Made by a program: the position numbers and the translations under genes | Source of the DNA: Metabacillus mangrovi | GTDB lineage: Bacteria; Bacillota; Bacilli; Bacillales; Bacillaceae | Assembly: GCF_009711125.1 (NCBI RefSeq) | Contig: NZ_WMIB01000024.1 | Location: 1-57,477, forward strand | Length of the DNA: 57,477 nucleotides | Direction: 5' to 3' | Notes under the pieces: generated by a model | Seen by the model: only the letters and a program-made list of their open reading frames with translations | Databases searched by the model: none | What the model was told of the DNA's origin: nothing | Part shown: one piece after another, positions 27,732 through 37,008 of the stretch | Layout: the number at the start of each line of letters is the position of its first letter | How positions within the stretch are numbered: the first letter of the stretch is position 1

Positions 27732-28604
27732 ATGAAAACAGAATGGAATAAATTTATTAAAAACAAGCTGACCTATGCCAGCTTTGCAATGCTTTTCATC
27801 ATTGTGCTGTGTTCTATATACACTGGAGTGCAAGCCTATAACGAGGAATATTTGCTAGGGAGTAATTTGTATAAAAAATTCCCTGATGCCATAGCATTAA
27901 TCTCTCCCCATTCCTATTGGATTGGATTACACAACCCTTTCTTTGGAGAGTTCTATTACTTTATTTTTCCTTTATTAGTCGCATTTCCAGTTGTGGATTC
28001 AATTTTTAAAGAATTACATAGTGGAACCATTTATTATGAATTATCCCGAACAAGCCGCTATTCCTATTTTTTTAAAAAGATATGGTTCTCATTTCTTTCT
28101 TCCTTTTTTCTTTTTTTAATCCCCCTTCTGCTGGGAATCGTGATTTTTAATCTGGTGACAGGGCAATGGGATTTTACGTCTTATTCAATTACTTATAACA
28201 AACTTATTAATGGCCAAGCAATATTAGCAGACAATACATACAGTGCTGAAGAAGGTGTTTTCACAAATCTATTAACGATCTCCCCTTATTTATACATCCT
28301 TACCTATTATGTTATAGGCGGGTTGTACGCTAGCGCATATACGTGTTTAGGGCTGGCTATTTCTCTTTTTCTAAAAAACCGTTTTTTGGTTTTATTTATG
28401 CCTTTTATCGTTTATATCGGATGCTGGGTTGGATTCTCTGCGATAGGCCTGTTAAATTGGGATCCGTTTAACTTTTTGCGGGCTGCACAGCCTGTTAACG
28501 GGATTACTTATATGCCATTCATAATAGACTTCATATTATTTATGTTCTTTGCTTCTATTATTTACTTATGGGGTGCCAGAAAAAATGAAGATGTCTTATC
28601 TTAG
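27732..28604 (+). CDS. ABC-2 type membrane protein 1 of AT-rich exporter island
   Basis: A 290-residue membrane protein with about six hydrophobic segments (for example FAMLFIIVLCSIYTGV and FLSSFFLFLIPLLLGIVIF), resembling ABC-2 permeases. ATG 27732 has AAGGTGGAG six bases upstream; a GTG at 27720 overlaps that site. No specific family recognised. It starts a four-gene unit of three membrane proteins and one ATPase with tight overlaps. AT-rich composition and codon use differ from both flanks, which suggests acquisition. Likely exports or gives immunity to a peptide. Confidence 0.7.
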   Translation: MKTEWNKFIKNKLTYASFAMLFIIVLCSIYTGVQAYNEEYLLGSNLYKKFPDAIALISPHSYWIGLHNPFFGEFYYFIFPLLVAFPVVDSIFKELHSGTIYYELSRTSRYSYFFKKIWFSFLSSFFLFLIPLLLGIVIFNLVTGQWDFTSYSITYNKLINGQAILADNTYSAEEGVFTNLLTISPYLYILTYYVIGGLYASAYTCLGLAISLFLKNRFLVLFMPFIVYIGCWVGFSAIGLLNWDPFNFLRAAQPVNGITYMPFIIDFILFMFFASIIYLWGARKNEDVLS

Positions 28605-29322
28605 TATATTTAGATATATATCTTTAGATTTGCTTATAAAAAGAAGAGCAGTACTCTCTTTTATTAGCATAATCCCGCTTATTATGGTCTTATCCGTTCT
28701 GCCGATTTCAGCCTTTTCTGTAGCAAAATGGGCTTCACTCCGTGATTTACTTGCAGCTTTCCGCTTCGAATTTACGTACTGTCCGGTGTTTATTTTACTG
28801 GTTGGTGCTTTATTAAAAACCAATCATGAATGGGTTATTTTGAGGCGATATAAACAGAGAGAGCAAATTGTTTTATATAAAATTTGGCTTGTGATTATTA
28901 CAGCTTTCCTATTTGTATTAAGTATTAGTATCATAGGTTATCTTATTTATTTGACGATGACCCGACTAACAAAAATCAACATTGAATACACATCTTTTTT
29001 ATACTATCTCCCAGGACAAGCAGATGCCCTTCAATCCTTCTTACACCTTCTAATTCTATTCCTTATCCTTTGTATATTAGGAATAGGACTTGTCATATTT
29101 TACGAACTAACAGGAAACTATGTCTTATCTGCTTTCGCCATAATCTCAATCACCGTGATTGATAAAAACACAATCGCTGCCATTCCTCTTGTCTTAAATA
29201 AACTTGTAATTTATATCCCTATTCACATAATAGCTGCTCTATTTATTGTATTTTTTATCTTAGCTAACCTAGCTGGAACTCTGTCAAAGAATAAAAATTT
29301 CTACAGGGACACAGAAGTATGA
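28585..29322 (+). CDS. ABC-2 type membrane protein 2 of exporter island
   Basis: About 245 residues with six hydrophobic stretches. The start is uncertain: ATG 28585 (or 28591) is favoured because the longer frame to 28549 lies wholly inside the preceding gene. It overlaps the first permease by 20 bp and the third by 4 bp, so translation is coupled. No family recognised beyond membrane component of an ABC exporter. Lacks ribosome binding site of any strength. Confidence 0.6.
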   Translation: MKMSYLSIFRYISLDLLIKRRAVLSFISIIPLIMVLSVLPISAFSVAKWASLRDLLAAFRFEFTYCPVFILLVGALLKTNHEWVILRRYKQREQIVLYKIWLVIITAFLFVLSISIIGYLIYLTMTRLTKINIEYTSFLYYLPGQADALQSFLHLLILFLILCILGIGLVIFYELTGNYVLSAFAIISITVIDKNTIAAIPLVLNKLVIYIPIHIIAALFIVFFILANLAGTLSKNKNFYRDTEV

Positions 29323-30023
29323 AACACCTTAAACTCAATTTCCGGCTGCTGAAGAGAGATTTAATTAAAATCGTATTCATATCTTTAATCGTACCGGTCT
29401 TAAACTGTATCATTTATTCAAAAAACGGTTTAATAACTCCAAATTTGAAGTCTGATGAAGTGGTTTTAAGTCTGTTCGGTGCGGTTGACCGTAATTACTC
29501 AAACTGGATATACTGGATCATTTTTTGTGTAGGGTACGTCGTTATTTTACAATTGGCTTGGAAAAAACAAGTTCATACTTTTGAGATAAACCAGTTATTG
29601 CGTCACAAAAACACAAGTACATTTTGGAATATAAAAATGATAACAGGTTTTATTGTTACACTTTGGTACGTCCTATCTGCATTGCTGGTCATGTGGGTTT
29701 ATAGTGTCAGCATTCACACCGTCAACAATTTTGATCCCGTTTGGCTGCTTATTCTAATTTTTCTATCCATTAATTTCTACGTGCATGGATTGATTTGGCT
29801 GATACTAAGAAACGATACGCTAGTGGAAGTGGCAAACGTTGTTATTTTAATGCTGTTTTATGCAGGCACGAAATTGGCCCAACCGTATACACCACTCTAT
29901 TACAGCATGCTGAGTAAGCACACAGACCCTTATCTTTTAATGGCAATCGAACTTATGATTATTGCAATTTTTTACATCATTATTATAAATCGAGCAAAAA
30001 GGATGGATTATTTCAGTAATTAA
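29319..30023 (+). CDS. ABC-2 type membrane protein 3 of exporter island
   Basis: A 234-residue protein with about six transmembrane segments after a short basic N terminus (KHLKLNFRLLKRD). Start overlaps the previous stop (ATGA). Similar in length and helix layout to its two neighbours, so the three may form one or two permease pairs for the same ATPase. Function inferred only from context. Confidence 0.62.
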   Translation: MKHLKLNFRLLKRDLIKIVFISLIVPVLNCIIYSKNGLITPNLKSDEVVLSLFGAVDRNYSNWIYWIIFCVGYVVILQLAWKKQVHTFEINQLLRHKNTSTFWNIKMITGFIVTLWYVLSALLVMWVYSVSIHTVNNFDPVWLLILIFLSINFYVHGLIWLILRNDTLVEVANVVILMLFYAGTKLAQPYTPLYYSMLSKHTDPYLLMAIELMIIAIFYIIIINRAKRMDYFSN

Positions 30024-30036
30024 TGGGGGTTCAACA

Positions 30037-30711
30037 ATGTCTAAAATTGAATTAATAAACGTTTCAAAGAAAATCAAAGGAAAAAGACTATTAAATGATA
30101 TCTCTTTGACAATTGATAAAGGGAAGATCTGCGGGTTTGTTGGCTCCAATGGATCTGGAAAATCAATGCTGTTTAGAGCTATTGCGGGGTTGATTAAACC
30201 ATCCAGTGGAAACGTAAGGATTTTTGGAAAGGAACTGCATAAAGATCTATCTTTCCCTGAGAGCATTGGTGTTATTTTTGAAAAACCAGGATTTCTAGAT
30301 CAGTATAATGCTTTCGATAATTTAAAATTCCTTTCAGATATCCAAGGAAAGATCGATTCTGAGCAAATTAAACGGTCTATTCGCAGAGTTGGCCTTGACC
30401 CAGAAGATAAGCGTCCAGTAAAAACCTATTCTTTAGGAATGAAGCAAAAACTTTCCATTGCTCAAGCCATCATGGAAAAACCTGAGCTGATCCTTCTAGA
30501 TGAACCAATGAATGGTCTAGACGAACAATCTGTCATCATGATTTATGAAGTTATTAAGCAGGAGAAAAACAGAGGGGCAACGGTATTGATCACTTCCCAT
30601 CATCGTACTGACATTGAGACATTGTGTGAAGAAGTCTATAAAATCCATGAAGGCACGGTAAAACCCTTTCATTTTCCATCAGTTTTAAAAACTCAGCAGG
30701 TTAAAGTATAA
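30037..30711 (+). CDS. ABC transporter ATP-binding protein of exporter island
   Basis: A 224-residue ABC ATPase. Walker A GSNGSGKS (36-43), the signature in the BcrA-like form YSLGMKQKL, Walker B LILLDEP, and the H-loop histidine in ITSHH are all intact. The short size and signature fit peptide or bacteriocin immunity exporters of the bacitracin/SkfE/LanF kind. Last gene of the unit, 13 bp after the third permease, followed by a terminator. Confidence 0.88.
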   Translation: MSKIELINVSKKIKGKRLLNDISLTIDKGKICGFVGSNGSGKSMLFRAIAGLIKPSSGNVRIFGKELHKDLSFPESIGVIFEKPGFLDQYNAFDNLKFLSDIQGKIDSEQIKRSIRRVGLDPEDKRPVKTYSLGMKQKLSIAQAIMEKPELILLDEPMNGLDEQSVIMIYEVIKQEKNRGATVLITSHHRTDIETLCEEVYKIHEGTVKPFHFPSVLKTQQVKV

Positions 30712-30713
30712 GT

Positions 30714-30740
30714 AAAAGGAAACCAGGGTTTCCTTTTTTT
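30714..30740 (+). terminator. Terminator of ABC island
   Basis: Stem AAAAGGAAACC / GGTTTCCTTTT with T7 run immediately after the ATPase gene. Confidence 0.85.
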
Positions 30741-30764
30741 AAAAGATTTTTAGTCCTTTAACAG

Positions 30765-31110
30765 AGGACGGGACTGGATCTTGATCTGCCTTTCCACTCG
30801 GCCAGATTTAAAAAAGTCAGACAGATGGTTCGCTGGAATGATGGGTGGCGGGGTCTGTCCCGCTCTCCTTTAAAGCAGCAGGGGACAGAGACCGGAGCTG
30901 CTGACCCCTTGCGGCCCAACGGTTTGCAGAGTTGGTGCCGGAGCTTTAGTACGGCAGAGAAAGTGGGGACTGGCACGGTGCCAGTCCCCACATCCTTTAA
31001 AGCAGCGGGGGACGGAGGCAGCCAGGCTGAACCCCCTCTCCCCCAACGGTTTACAGAGATGGTGCCGGAGCTTTAGTCCTTTAGCAGAGTGAGGGACAGA
31101 CCCCAGTTTA
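30765..31110 (+). repeat. Dispersed repeat, copy 2 (two tandem units)
   Basis: Most of the 475-bp gene-free gap 30712-31186. Two units share CTTTAAAGCAGC.GGGGAC and CAACGGTTT.CAGAG.TGGTGCCGGAGCTTTAGT. Between them sits a 25-bp perfect palindrome GGGGACTGGCAC/G/GTGCCAGTCCCC at about 30966-30990. Reverse-oriented relatives occur at 43.8 kb and a diverged one at 11.0 kb. No gene supported. Confidence 0.8.
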
Positions 31111-31186
31111 CTCAGATCTGACTCTCTCCAAATTGATCCCACTTTAGCCCCGTTCTGATCCAACAGACCCCGCTGCCAGCCGATGT

Positions 31187-31798
31187 TCATTTCCCCCGCG
31201 GTTTCCGCGCTGTCACACAAACGGTCATCTCCGGCTTTACCCGTTTGAATTTCATGGAGATCCGCTCAAAGCCGCAGGCGCGCATGTCGTCATAGATTTG
31301 CTTGCCGAACATCTTCGTTTTGTTCGGGCTTGCGTTTTCTTCCCTCGGCTGCATGGTGATGGCGATGGTACCCCCCGGGATGAGGGCATCAAATAACCGG
31401 GATAGGCCATTACGGGGTTCGTCCCAGATGGTATAGTTATTGACGGATAAAATTTTATGGTAGGCGTGATCCGGCAAATTTGCTTCTCCGATATCTGCTG
31501 TCATGAGTTCGGTCTTCCCGGCATCTATTGAGTCTCTCAATCTTTTAGAGGCAAGTTCCTTCATCGTTTCTGAGATATCCAGTCCATCGGCTCTTACGAC
31601 CGGATAGTGGTCGAGGATGTACTCAAGGGCGTAGCCGGGTCCATATCCGACTTCCAGCACCTTGTCGCCGCGTCTGATTCCGAGTCTTGAAATGGTCCAT
31701 TTGTTGATCACTTTGTTTTCCTGAGCCATGATTTTCCCTGTCATGACTCCGATTATGCCTTTTGGCTTGCTGAAATTCCTTTTTATCAGGCTGAACAT
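31187..31798 (-). CDS. Class I SAM-dependent methyltransferase
   Basis: A 203-residue Rossmann methyltransferase. SAM-binding motif I is VLEVGYGPGYALEYI (about 49-63), followed by an acidic motif (RADGLDIS) and motif IV region. A basic N-terminal 30 residues precede the fold. Substrate unknown. Divergent from the flavoprotein gene at 31946. Nothing in the surrounding DNA suggests a pathway. Confidence 0.8.
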   Translation of the reverse strand: MFSLIKRNFSKPKGIIGVMTGKIMAQENKVINKWTISRLGIRRGDKVLEVGYGPGYALEYILDHYPVVRADGLDISETMKELASKRLRDSIDAGKTELMTADIGEANLPDHAYHKILSVNNYTIWDEPRNGLSRLFDALIPGGTIAITMQPREENASPNKTKMFGKQIYDDMRACGFERISMKFKRVKPEMTVCVTARKPRGK

Positions 31799-31945
31799 GC
31801 GGCCACCTCTTCACTCTGTTTTTACTTATAACTATCACCAATCTTTGTGTGTTAAACAAAATGACGCGCACCGAACCCTTCTTTCTTGCTGTTGTCTTTC
31901 TATTCAGCGAAAATGAAGACAGTATGGAACAGAGGGGTTACTTAC

Positions 31946-32992
31946 ATGAAAACGATTATTCTTGCCGGAGGAGGGCATGCCCATCTCGCCGGCATCTCCA
32001 AAGGGATTTTGAACAACTTATCTGAAGCTCGGATTATCATGATTTCTCCTTCGCGCTACCAGTATTATTCCGGCATGTTTTCGGGATTTACTGAAGGGCT
32101 TTATCAGGAAGAGGACATCCGCATTGATCTGCAGGCTTTAGCCGGCCGGCACCGCTTTACTTTTTTAAAGGAGCAGGTGACGGTGATTTCCGCTGAGGAA
32201 AAAGCCGTGTACACAGATGCCGGGAACCGGTATTCATTTGATTTGCTTTCCATTGATGTAGGCTCCAGCCAGAAAGCCGGATCTTCCATCCTGCCAATCA
32301 AGCCGAATCATTCCTTCCCGGATTCCATCCGCTGCTTCCGGGAAGGTCAGGCCCCTGTGATTGCAGGCGGCGGGGCTGCCGGAGTGGAGCTCGCGTTAGC
32401 AGCTGCAGCTTACCGGAGGAAAAAAGGCATGAAGGCACCTGTGACATTGATCAGCGGGGGGCCGCTATTATCTTCATCTCACACAAACCACCTTCAAAAA
32501 ATCTGCTCTGCAAAGGGTGTGCAGGTCATCGCAAATAAAAAAGCCTCTCTGACAAGCAGTGAGGCTTTGGAGGCCGGTGGTGAAACGATTCCTTTTTCCG
32601 GTTTGCTATGGCTGACCGGCCCTGAAGCCCCTGCTCTATTTAAAGAATCCGGCATGGGGACGGATGAACATGGTTTTCTGAGTGTAGACGACCGGTTGTC
32701 CTATAGCGATTCCATTTTTGCTGCTGGGGATTGTGCTGCGATTTCCTCTTATCCGAAGCTCCCGAAAAACGGAGTGTACGCGGTCCGCCAGTCCGAGATC
32801 TTATGGAAAAACCTGATCCGGTCTGTCCATGGCGAAGCGCTTTTGCCCTTTGAGCCGCAGAAACGGTATCTCGCTATCCTGTCTACAGGAGACCGCGAAG
32901 GGTTCCTTACATACGGCGGGCTTCATTATCATGGCAGTAGTGCGTGGAAGCTGAAAAACGTTATTGACCGGCGGTATATGAACTCTTTTTGA
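31946..32992 (+). CDS. NDH-2-like FAD-dependent pyridine nucleotide oxidoreductase
   Basis: A 348-residue two-dinucleotide-domain flavoprotein. The FAD motif is ILAGGGHAHLAGI at the N terminus, a second GGGAAGVELALA binds NAD(P)H, and FAAGDCAAI near 270 closes the FAD site. ATG 31946 follows GAGGGG by eight bases; the frame extends to 31886 without a site. Resembles the NDH-2-related proteins found fused to selenophosphate synthase in other bacteria, but stands alone here. Last 32 bp overlap the convergent gene. Confidence 0.82.
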   Translation: MKTIILAGGGHAHLAGISKGILNNLSEARIIMISPSRYQYYSGMFSGFTEGLYQEEDIRIDLQALAGRHRFTFLKEQVTVISAEEKAVYTDAGNRYSFDLLSIDVGSSQKAGSSILPIKPNHSFPDSIRCFREGQAPVIAGGGAAGVELALAAAAYRRKKGMKAPVTLISGGPLLSSSHTNHLQKICSAKGVQVIANKKASLTSSEALEAGGETIPFSGLLWLTGPEAPALFKESGMGTDEHGFLSVDDRLSYSDSIFAAGDCAAISSYPKLPKNGVYAVRQSEILWKNLIRSVHGEALLPFEPQKRYLAILSTGDREGFLTYGGLHYHGSSAWKLKNVIDRRYMNSF

Positions 32993-33536
32993 GGCGCCGT
33001 TTTGTCCGGATCTTTTCGATGAGCAAATACAAAATGGCAGCAGCGATCAGTACGCTGTTGATCATACTGAATTCCCGTCCGAAGAAGTCACGATCATAAT
33101 AGGAAACCGGCCCTCTGAAAATAAGATCGCTCACCGGGTAAAAAACAGGGACAGCGTCCTGGACGTGTGTAAGAAGGTCAATCAGGATATGGCCAAGCCA
33201 GCCATAGCAGAACGCAAGCCAGCCATTTACCCATAGTGTTCGAGATCCAATCGCTATGATGATAAATGCAACAGTCCAAATGAACAGAGAGTGTCCTCCC
33301 TGTCTGAGGACAATTGTGACTGGCTCATCGAACAATCCATGTACAGCCCCCCTGAGTGAAAATGCAGCTTTCTCCAATCCGAACCAGTTCATAAGAAGGT
33401 TTTTCAGAAGCAAATAAAAAAACATAATGAAGTAGACAAAGTCCGGAGCCATGCTTCCGATTACAAAGAATTTTACCATCTGCTTTTTCTTGCGGAAGAG
33501 CATGTAGGTCCAGAAGCCGTGATGAAGTGTGTTCAC
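32961..33536 (-). CDS. Membrane-bound metal-dependent hydrolase-like protein (YdjM type)
   Basis: A 191-residue protein with about four transmembrane segments. HHGFWTYMLF near the start, GSMAPDFVYF, and the later HILIDLLTH motif are spaced as in YdjM-like putative metal-dependent hydrolases, where histidines and aspartates lie at the membrane face. Function unknown. It converges with the flavoprotein gene with a 32-bp overlap and follows the Ter operon terminator on the same strand. Confidence 0.65.
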   Translation of the reverse strand: MNTLHHGFWTYMLFRKKKQMVKFFVIGSMAPDFVYFIMFFYLLLKNLLMNWFGLEKAAFSLRGAVHGLFDEPVTIVLRQGGHSLFIWTVAFIIIAIGSRTLWVNGWLAFCYGWLGHILIDLLTHVQDAVPVFYPVSDLIFRGPVSYYDRDFFGREFSMINSVLIAAAILYLLIEKIRTKRRLKKSSYTAGQ

Positions 33537-33558
33537 GATTTTCCCCTCCGATTACTAT

Positions 33559-33590
33559 AAAAAAACGCTTGATCATCTCAAGCGTTTTTT
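33559..33590 (-). terminator. Terminator of the Ter operon
   Basis: Stem AAAAAACGCTTGA / TCAAGCGTTTTTT just downstream of the last Ter operon gene; T-runs on both sides. Confidence 0.9.
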
Positions 33591-33594
33591 ACTC

Positions 33595-34257
33595 TTATAA
33601 AATCCCCTTGCCCTTCGCCTCTTCAAGCCAGGAGGGAAATTCATTGAGCAGCTGATGGTAGAGCTGGTCGTCTGAAATGGTCTCCGGGTCTTGAATATGA
33701 AAGAAGTTGGCGTTGTCGATAAAGCGCCCTTCCATGGAGTCGAGGTTTTCGAGTGTTTCAAAATTGCTGTCGCCGATTCCGACAAACTGCCAGAAGATGG
33801 GCTGATTGGATGATTCGACGACTGGCTTTTTAATTGTTTTCTTGCAGCCTCCGTCATTGATGAAAACGATGAATGCGGGATCACGGCTGATGTCTTCTTT
33901 TGTATATTTCCGGATGACGTCTTCCATTACTGGTGGTTCATCGTTACGGCCAAATTTATGAATCAGCGAGTCAGAAAGGATGACGTTTTCGACGTATCCT
34001 GTGAAATCGCGCTCAGTTACCGGCTTCAGACGGGCAAACTCATTGTCATAAACCCAAACGTCCAGCATTCCATCATCATCAAACTGGCTGGCAACGGCAA
34101 GAATCCGTTCTACGACCTTTTGGACGGTTCCGTTTTTGTAAAGCTTCCTCATGGATCCGGATATATCGAGTACGAGACCGACCCTCGCTGTAACACCGGT
34201 AAGCTTCTTCTTTTCGAGAACAATTTGAACGTTTTTCTTCATCAGGCTGATGCTCAT
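33595..34257 (-). CDS. vWA-domain protein of Ter operon (TerF/TerY-like)
   Basis: A 220-residue von Willebrand A domain protein. The MIDAS starts at VLDISGSM (DxSxS, about 28-36) and INDGG supplies another metal ligand. The first 25 residues resemble the end of a TerD domain, as in TerF. Such proteins are thought to assemble TerD-type partners in a metal-dependent way. Last of ten co-directional Ter genes, 19 bp after telA. Confidence 0.85.
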   Translation of the reverse strand: MSISLMKKNVQIVLEKKKLTGVTARVGLVLDISGSMRKLYKNGTVQKVVERILAVASQFDDDGMLDVWVYDNEFARLKPVTERDFTGYVENVILSDSLIHKFGRNDEPPVMEDVIRKYTKEDISRDPAFIVFINDGGCKKTIKKPVVESSNQPIFWQFVGIGDSNFETLENLDSMEGRFIDNANFFHIQDPETISDDQLYHQLLNEFPSWLEEAKGKGIL

Positions 34258-34276
34258 AAATGGATATCCTCCCGTA

Positions 34277-35368
34277 TCAGCGCTGCTGTTCCAGACGCTT
34301 GAAATTTTCCTGAAGCTGTTCGATCCGGACTTTTCCTTCTTCTCTCATCCGCTTGTTTTCATCCTCGATGGCTTTCGTTTCCTGCATCCCCTTCATAATG
34401 ATGCTCCATGTCTCTTCCATCGTTTCGATCTTGATGCTCGGGCTGCCGGACATTCTCGCAATATCAGTGCTCTGCTTGGAGATATTCTGGGCATTTTTCA
34501 GAAGCATTTCATTTGTGCGGCGGTCAAGTTCGCTCATCGACTGCGCGACAAGGTTTTGCCTTTTGGCAGCGATCGCATTGATCAAGCCGGTTTTGAAGAT
34601 CGGAATCGTTGTAACGAAGGCTGAATTGATTTTGGCGATCAGCTTTGTGTTCCCCCGCTGAAGCAGGCGGATTTGCGGTGCTGCCTGGTAGGCAACCTGT
34701 TTTGCCATTTCAAGGTCATACACTCGCTGCTCCATCAGCTCAATCCCGTTTTTCAGTGTATCCAGTTCCATTGCCGCAAGCTGATTTCCGCTCGCTGCAC
34801 TGCCTTCAAGTTCCGGGAGCCTGTTTTTCAGCTCTTCGACTTTCATTTCTCCGGCAACAATATACTTCTCAAGCTCTGTGTAGTACTGGAAATTCTGGTC
34901 ATACAGCTGCTCAAGCGTCTGGGTGGAGCCCTTCATTTCGTTTTCGTATTTTGTGATTTCCACATATACTTTGTCAATTTCAGAGCCCATCGTCTGGTAT
35001 TTGGAGAAGAGCTTGTCCATCACCTTTTGGCCTCGGTTGAACATTTTATTGATCAGGCCTTTTTTCTCGGCGAAATCCTTGCTGTCAAAGCGGTCCATGA
35101 TCTTGCCCAGGTGCTTAAGCAGGGCGCTTGATTCTTCCATGCTGCTTGATTTGATCGTGTTCAGGATTCTTCCGGAAAAAGCGGAAATCTCATTTGCCGG
35201 CTCTTTTCCATACTCGAGCAGGGCCAGCTGATTTTTATGATCAATGTTTTGAGAGAGCCTTTGAACTTCGGGCTCCCGTCTGAGCTGGGCTTTGATTTCG
35301 TTCGTACCCTTTTCGAGCAGTTCTTCCTTTTTATCTAAGTTCATGGTTTGAAGTTCATTTGTATTCAT
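34277..35368 (-). CDS. yceH: Toxic anion resistance protein TelA family (YceH-like)
   Basis: A 363-residue TelA/KlaA family protein, the same length as B. subtilis YceH when begun at ATG 35368 behind GGAGG (a longer frame runs into yceG). It is almost wholly helical with long charged coiled-coil segments and no membrane span. Linked to tellurite and other toxic-anion resistance, mechanism unclear. Preceded directly by yceG, as in B. subtilis. Confidence 0.93.
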   Translation of the reverse strand: MNTNELQTMNLDKKEELLEKGTNEIKAQLRREPEVQRLSQNIDHKNQLALLEYGKEPANEISAFSGRILNTIKSSSMEESSALLKHLGKIMDRFDSKDFAEKKGLINKMFNRGQKVMDKLFSKYQTMGSEIDKVYVEITKYENEMKGSTQTLEQLYDQNFQYYTELEKYIVAGEMKVEELKNRLPELEGSAASGNQLAAMELDTLKNGIELMEQRVYDLEMAKQVAYQAAPQIRLLQRGNTKLIAKINSAFVTTIPIFKTGLINAIAAKRQNLVAQSMSELDRRTNEMLLKNAQNISKQSTDIARMSGSPSIKIETMEETWSIIMKGMQETKAIEDENKRMREEGKVRIEQLQENFKRLEQQR

Positions 35369-35384
35369 TTTTCTTTCCTCCATT

Positions 35385-36983
35385 TCAAAACCATTTTTTG
35401 AATATCTTTTTAAGCGGGGAAGATTCCTTGAATTCTTCTTCAAAACTGACCTCTTCCAGCCAGTGAACATCGAAGCTGCTTTCTTCAATGTAATGCTCGA
35501 GATCATTCTGTCCAGCTGGATTAAACACAGTGATATCCATGCCGAACTCGTTCATCAAGAGCAAAAGCGCAGCATCTGAACGGCTGAACGGCCCGTTTTT
35601 TTCCGTGTTATATAAGACAATCTTCGGGATATCCTGTGCATAATCGAATTTCTGGATTAGTTTCAGGACGTCCGGAGGCAAATAGAAGGCCTGGTTAAAC
35701 AGGTATAGCTGTGTCTGGTAGCTGTCCTCCTGCTTCTGGGATTTAAGCTTGGGGTACGCACAGTATCTTGAGATGGCTGCTGCTAGTCCGGTCTGCAGGC
35801 CTGTAGGAAGATTTTTATAGGACCACCAGTTGCCCGCCATCATTTTCTCCGGGTCAAGCTTCCCATCTTCACCGAGCGCTGCCTGGTAATGAAAATGATG
35901 GTTCCCGGGGATCGGTTTAGTGAACGGAAAGGAGCGGATCGTCCACGCCAGTTCGTGGTCCGTCACCTGCTGGACTCTCGCCCAATATTCCTTGCGGTTT
36001 TTCGATACACCGGCAACTTTGGCAAATAGGGCGGGAATTTGCACAGACTGGTTCGAGACTTCAAAATTGGGGCGGATCAGTGCTTTTTCCCTTAAAAGAA
36101 TAAACAGTTCATCATAGGTTGTCTTCAAGGTGATGGATTTGGGGATGTATGAGCGGAATTGCCATGGTTTATAGAGAAGTGAGTCTTCCGTATGGATCAT
36201 CTGCTCAATCTCCCTGGATGCCCGGAAGGCAACCGTTCCTTTTCGTACTGGCTTTTGCTCCGGAAATGGCTGCAGACTGCCTGTAGACGGAAGCCGAATC
36301 ACGGCTGTCCTTTCCTCTTTTTGATCGAAGGCTGCAAGAATGTCGGTTCCTTCGGGATGAAAGATCAGCACGTCCGCACCTGTTAAAATCAAATAATAGA
36401 GAAAGTTTGCTTCGCTTTTTGATGCATCTCCGTACCAGATTAGCTTAGGCCGTCCTGACTCTATGCCGGTCCAGTTTTTCAGATGGTTATGGCTCCATTT
36501 TACCAGATCGGTAAATACTCTTCTGAAATCAGGGTCCAGGAACCCTTCCGAATGGACAGATTGATACCGTTCAAGCAGGGCAGCCCAGCATTTCCGGTAA
36601 TGGATGGAAAGGCTTCGTTCCTTCGATTTTGGAAGAAGACCTTCCCCTTCCATAAAAGCGATCATCCGGTTAACGGAAAGACCCTTCTCTTCTGTGTTAA
36701 TCATTAAAATCCGCTGGATGGCCTGAAACATTTCAGGCTGAATGGACTTATCAATCCGGCCGCTCAGGAGCTGCGCGCCATCTTCATGAACCAGGTTGTA
36801 CAGCAGCTCCCGGTACTCATCAGGATCAGGCAGGATCCCAAGTATCCGGAAAGCTGCCTGTGTAAAGGAATATTCCGAATCAGAAACAAGGAAGGAGCTC
36901 CGATTCGACAAAGGGGTTCGGAACAAACTGAGCCAATCCTCGTAACCTGTGCTGTTTTTGATTGGTCTAATTGTTTTTTCCAT
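35385..36983 (-). CDS. yceG: YceG family component of toxic anion resistance
   Basis: A 532-residue cytosolic protein matching the YceG_bac family (B. subtilis YceG about 537 aa). No catalytic motif that I can name. In Ter-type operons it always travels with TelA, as here (16-bp gap). ATG 36983 is preceded by AAGGAGCAG. In B. subtilis yceCDEFGH responds to sigma-B, sigma-W and sigma-M. Confidence 0.88.
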   Translation of the reverse strand: MEKTIRPIKNSTGYEDWLSLFRTPLSNRSSFLVSDSEYSFTQAAFRILGILPDPDEYRELLYNLVHEDGAQLLSGRIDKSIQPEMFQAIQRILMINTEEKGLSVNRMIAFMEGEGLLPKSKERSLSIHYRKCWAALLERYQSVHSEGFLDPDFRRVFTDLVKWSHNHLKNWTGIESGRPKLIWYGDASKSEANFLYYLILTGADVLIFHPEGTDILAAFDQKEERTAVIRLPSTGSLQPFPEQKPVRKGTVAFRASREIEQMIHTEDSLLYKPWQFRSYIPKSITLKTTYDELFILLREKALIRPNFEVSNQSVQIPALFAKVAGVSKNRKEYWARVQQVTDHELAWTIRSFPFTKPIPGNHHFHYQAALGEDGKLDPEKMMAGNWWSYKNLPTGLQTGLAAAISRYCAYPKLKSQKQEDSYQTQLYLFNQAFYLPPDVLKLIQKFDYAQDIPKIVLYNTEKNGPFSRSDAALLLLMNEFGMDITVFNPAGQNDLEHYIEESSFDVHWLEEVSFEEEFKESSPLKKIFKKWF

Positions 36984-37008
36984 CCCTTCATCTGCTCCTT
37001 CCTGTTAT

